Assembly (NCBI GenBank): GCA_035267045.1
Contig: DATFMH010000112.1
Location: forward strand, 1 to 6,769
Direction of reading: 5' to 3'
Length of the DNA stretch: 6,769 nucleotides
DNA from: DATFMH01 sp035267045
Lineage (GTDB): Bacteria > Bacteroidota > Rhodothermia > Balneolales > DATFMH01
The position numbers and the translations under genes are program-made. The notes beneath the pieces were generated by a model. The model ran no database searches. It had not been told where the DNA came from and saw only the letters and a list, made by a program, of their open reading frames with translations. This document shows positions 5,564-6,769 of this stretch, piece after piece. Each line of letters opens with the position of its first letter. The stretch's first letter is position 1.

Positions 5564-6399
5564 GCAAAAAAATCGTCATTAAGCATATTCTTGTAGCGCT
5601 TGATACTTCTAGACATAGTTTGGCCGCACTTGAAGCAGCTGCTTCACTGGCTAAAAGTTTAGAAGCGGAGTTGCAAGGGATATTCGTGGAAGACATTAAA
5701 TGGTTCAATTTGGGGCAAATTTCCCTTTCCTATGAAATAAGTGATTTAACCGGTACAATTAAACGATTGGATGATGAAGAAATAGAGCGGCAAGTACGTG
5801 CTCAATCCGCCCGTCTGCAAAAGCTGATGGATACCATAGGGAAACAGGGTAATTTAAAATATACATTCCGGTCAGTCAGGGGAGGCGTTGAGAAAGAGCT
5901 GCTGACCGCAACCGAAAGTGCAGATCTTATTACTATTGGCCGAGTGGGTTGGTCGCATAAAAAACTATCGGAGCTTGGAAGAACAGCTAAAATCATAATT
6001 GAAGAAACAGATAAGCCGGTTCTCATTTTACAACATGGCTGGCATATTGGAAATACAACCGTTGTCATTTACGATGGTACAGAATCAGGTGAGAGAGCTC
6101 TGATTGTTGCTGAACAGTTAGCTTTTAAGCAGAATAATAAATTGATGGTCATTTTATCTACCAGTAAGAGTGAGGAAGAGGGTAAACTGAAGGAGGCCGT
6201 GTATATGATATTACACAACTCAGCAGTACAGGTTCAAATGCAAATGATGAAAGCTGATAAGATCACGACGCTAAAAAGGATAGTGAAGAACGAAAAAGGA
6301 GGCCTGTTGATCGTACCTAAGCATCATGAATTATTTGGAGAGAAGAATTTAGAAGAGTTATTATCACGTATACCATGTCCATTATTATTATTTAATTAA
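5560..6399 (+). CDS. tandem-domain universal stress protein (UspA family)
   Basis: This encodes a 279-residue cytoplasmic protein made of two Usp folds. Domain 1 (about 5-158) begins KHILVALDTSRHSLAALEAA, with Asp15 at the usual nucleotide-base position. It ends ADLITIGRVGWSHKKLSELG followed by RTAKIIIEETDKPVLIL. The family ATP motif G-x2-G-x9-G-[S/T] appears as Gly127, Gly130 and Gly140 with the correct spacing, but Arg141 replaces the Ser/Thr and Thr142 comes one place later. Domain 2 (about 165-279) begins TTVVIYDGTESGERAL and ends IPCPLLLFN. Its loop is GGLLIVPKHHELFGEKNLEE, with no glycine motif, so it probably does not bind ATP in the usual way. The start at 5560 is chosen by the GGAAGG site. 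The four-base ATGA overlap indicates translational coupling to the Lon-like protease, and a terminator follows 84 bases downstream. Likely roles are an adaptor, sensor or stress-survival factor working with the protease; the exact function is unknown. Confidence 0.9.
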   Translation: MSKKIVIKHILVALDTSRHSLAALEAAASLAKSLEAELQGIFVEDIKWFNLGQISLSYEISDLTGTIKRLDDEEIERQVRAQSARLQKLMDTIGKQGNLKYTFRSVRGGVEKELLTATESADLITIGRVGWSHKKLSELGRTAKIIIEETDKPVLILQHGWHIGNTTVVIYDGTESGERALIVAEQLAFKQNNKLMVILSTSKSEEEGKLKEAVYMILHNSAVQVQMQMMKADKITTLKRIVKNEKGGLLIVPKHHELFGEKNLEELLSRIPCPLLLFN

Positions 6400-6413
6400 T
6401 GAGTTTTAAGCAA

Positions 6414-6429
6414 AGAATCCTTTGATTCT
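6414..6429 (+). repeat. hairpin after the Usp stop codon
   Basis: AGAATC-CTTT-GATTCT forms a perfect six-base-pair stem with a four-base loop, 14 bases after the stop. An alternative CAAAG-AATC-CTTTG pairing (6411-6424) competes with it. No T-run follows, so it may be an mRNA-stabilising 3' structure; the real terminator is further downstream. Confidence 0.35.
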
Positions 6430-6483
6430 GTACAAAGTGATAAATACATTACATTTAATAACGCCTTAACAGGGTGCGTTTAT

Positions 6484-6525
6484 AAATCCCGGGGTCTTTA
6501 ATAATTTAAAGGCGTCGGGATTTTT
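6484..6525 (+). terminator. intrinsic terminator of the Lon-like/Usp operon
   Basis: The outer stem AAATCCCG (6484-6491) pairs with CGGGATTT (6516-6523), and the inner stem CTTTAA (6496-6501) pairs with TTAAAG (6506-6511) around the loop TAAT. The four bases between them pair with one G-G mismatch and two G-T wobbles, so the helix is almost continuous. The 3' arm runs into TTTTT (6521-6525). It ends transcription 84 or more bases after the Usp stop. Confidence 0.85.
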
Positions 6526-6587
6526 AGTATTGGATGTGAATTAGTTGAATCGCTTTGGCATTTTAAATGGTATGATAATGGGTGGCT

Positions 6588-6621
6588 AAAAAAAACGCTC
6601 CAGGACTCATGTCCTGGAGCG
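6588..6621 (-). terminator. strong intrinsic terminator of the right-edge minus-strand gene
   Basis: CGCTCCAGGAC (6596-6606) and GTCCTGGAGCG (6611-6621) form a perfect 11-base-pair GC-rich stem with loop TCAT. On the minus strand the stem is followed by eight T's (A's at 6588-6595 on the plus strand). It sits 19 bases after the stop codon at 6641 and faces the operon terminator at 6484-6525, so the convergent units are insulated from each other. Confidence 0.93.
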
Positions 6622-6640
6622 GTAAAAACTCGGGTACTTG

Positions 6641-6769
6641 TTATTTATTTCGTACTGTATCTTCTTTCTTAGCGGGTATAGACGGCTTTAAAAGCTGTTG
6701 CATTTTATTCATTTCATTTCCATACTTTTGCCAATCACCTGCTTTCATAGCCTTTTGAGCCTCATTCCA
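6641..6769 (-). CDS. C-terminal fragment, probable UPF0182 (COG1615) family membrane protein
   Basis: Only the last 42 residues lie in the window; the gene enters from the right edge. The visible part reads WNEAQKAMKAGDWQKYGNEM (1-20) and then NKMQQLLKPSIPAKK with a polar tail to the TAA stop at 6641. The combination of A-x-x-A-x-(K/R)-A-GDW-x-x-YG with a following amphipathic helix ending in x-x-L matches the extreme C-terminus of UPF0182 (COG1615) proteins as I remember it; these are large proteins with about seven membrane helices and a big extracytoplasmic part, of unknown function. The tail after QQLLK (PSIPAKKEDTVRNK) is extra. A strong terminator directly downstream supports a real gene end. 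The family call rests on a short motif, so it is tentative; the reading frame itself is much more certain. Confidence 0.7.
   Translation of the reverse strand, partial: WNEAQKAMKAGDWQKYGNEMNKMQQLLKPSIPAKKEDTVRNK

Noticed and set aside
5466..5708. Minus-strand open frame across the Lon-like/Usp junction
   Set aside because: It overlaps two strong genes on the other strand and shows no independent start signal.
5802..6068. Minus-strand open frame of 88 codons inside the Usp gene
   Set aside because: It is antisense to the conserved first Usp domain and has no domain of its own.
1..6769. CRISPR array, tRNA, rRNA, insertion sequence or prophage signature
   Set aside because: I saw no regularly spaced repeats, cloverleaf with CCA end, transposase motif or long terminal inverted repeats anywhere in the window.

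Overview
The window is a low-GC bacterial chromosomal segment with nine supportable genes, two of them cut by the window edges, and AT-rich spacers. Secreted proteins and lipoproteins whose signal peptides end in Ala-Gln or a lipobox, a DUF4870-type membrane protein, and several genes without a clear Shine-Dalgarno sequence suggest Bacteroidota or a relative such as Balneolota/Rhodothermota. This placement is tentative because no rRNA or taxonomic marker is present. Where ribosome binding sites are visible they follow GAGAGG, GAGGG or AGAGG.

Left part (1-2747) is an envelope-flavoured set of small genes. On the minus strand lie the 5' end of an exported or anchored protein (1-166), a lipoprotein (393-884), a 33-residue single-pass membrane protein (1123-1224), a periplasmic protein of unknown function (1862-2386) and a 63-residue membrane protein (2556-2747). 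A plus-strand DUF4870 membrane protein (1428-1778) sits among them. Spacers of 80-240 bases separate them, so they look like individual units rather than one operon.

Centre and right (2748-6525) hold the main unit: a 362-base AT-rich leader, a Lon-family (COG1067/LonB-like) AAA protease of 817 residues, and a tandem-domain universal stress protein whose ATG overlaps the protease stop codon (ATGA). A strong intrinsic terminator at 6484-6525 closes it. The protease has an intact Ser-Lys dyad with the spacing seen in E. coli Lon, but a badly degenerate Walker A loop. The two products are probably made together as a cytoplasmic stress or proteostasis module.

Right edge (6588-6769): a convergent minus-strand gene, probably the C-terminal tail of a UPF0182 (COG1615) membrane protein, ends at its own strong terminator. 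No tRNA, rRNA, CRISPR array, transposase or prophage gene was seen.
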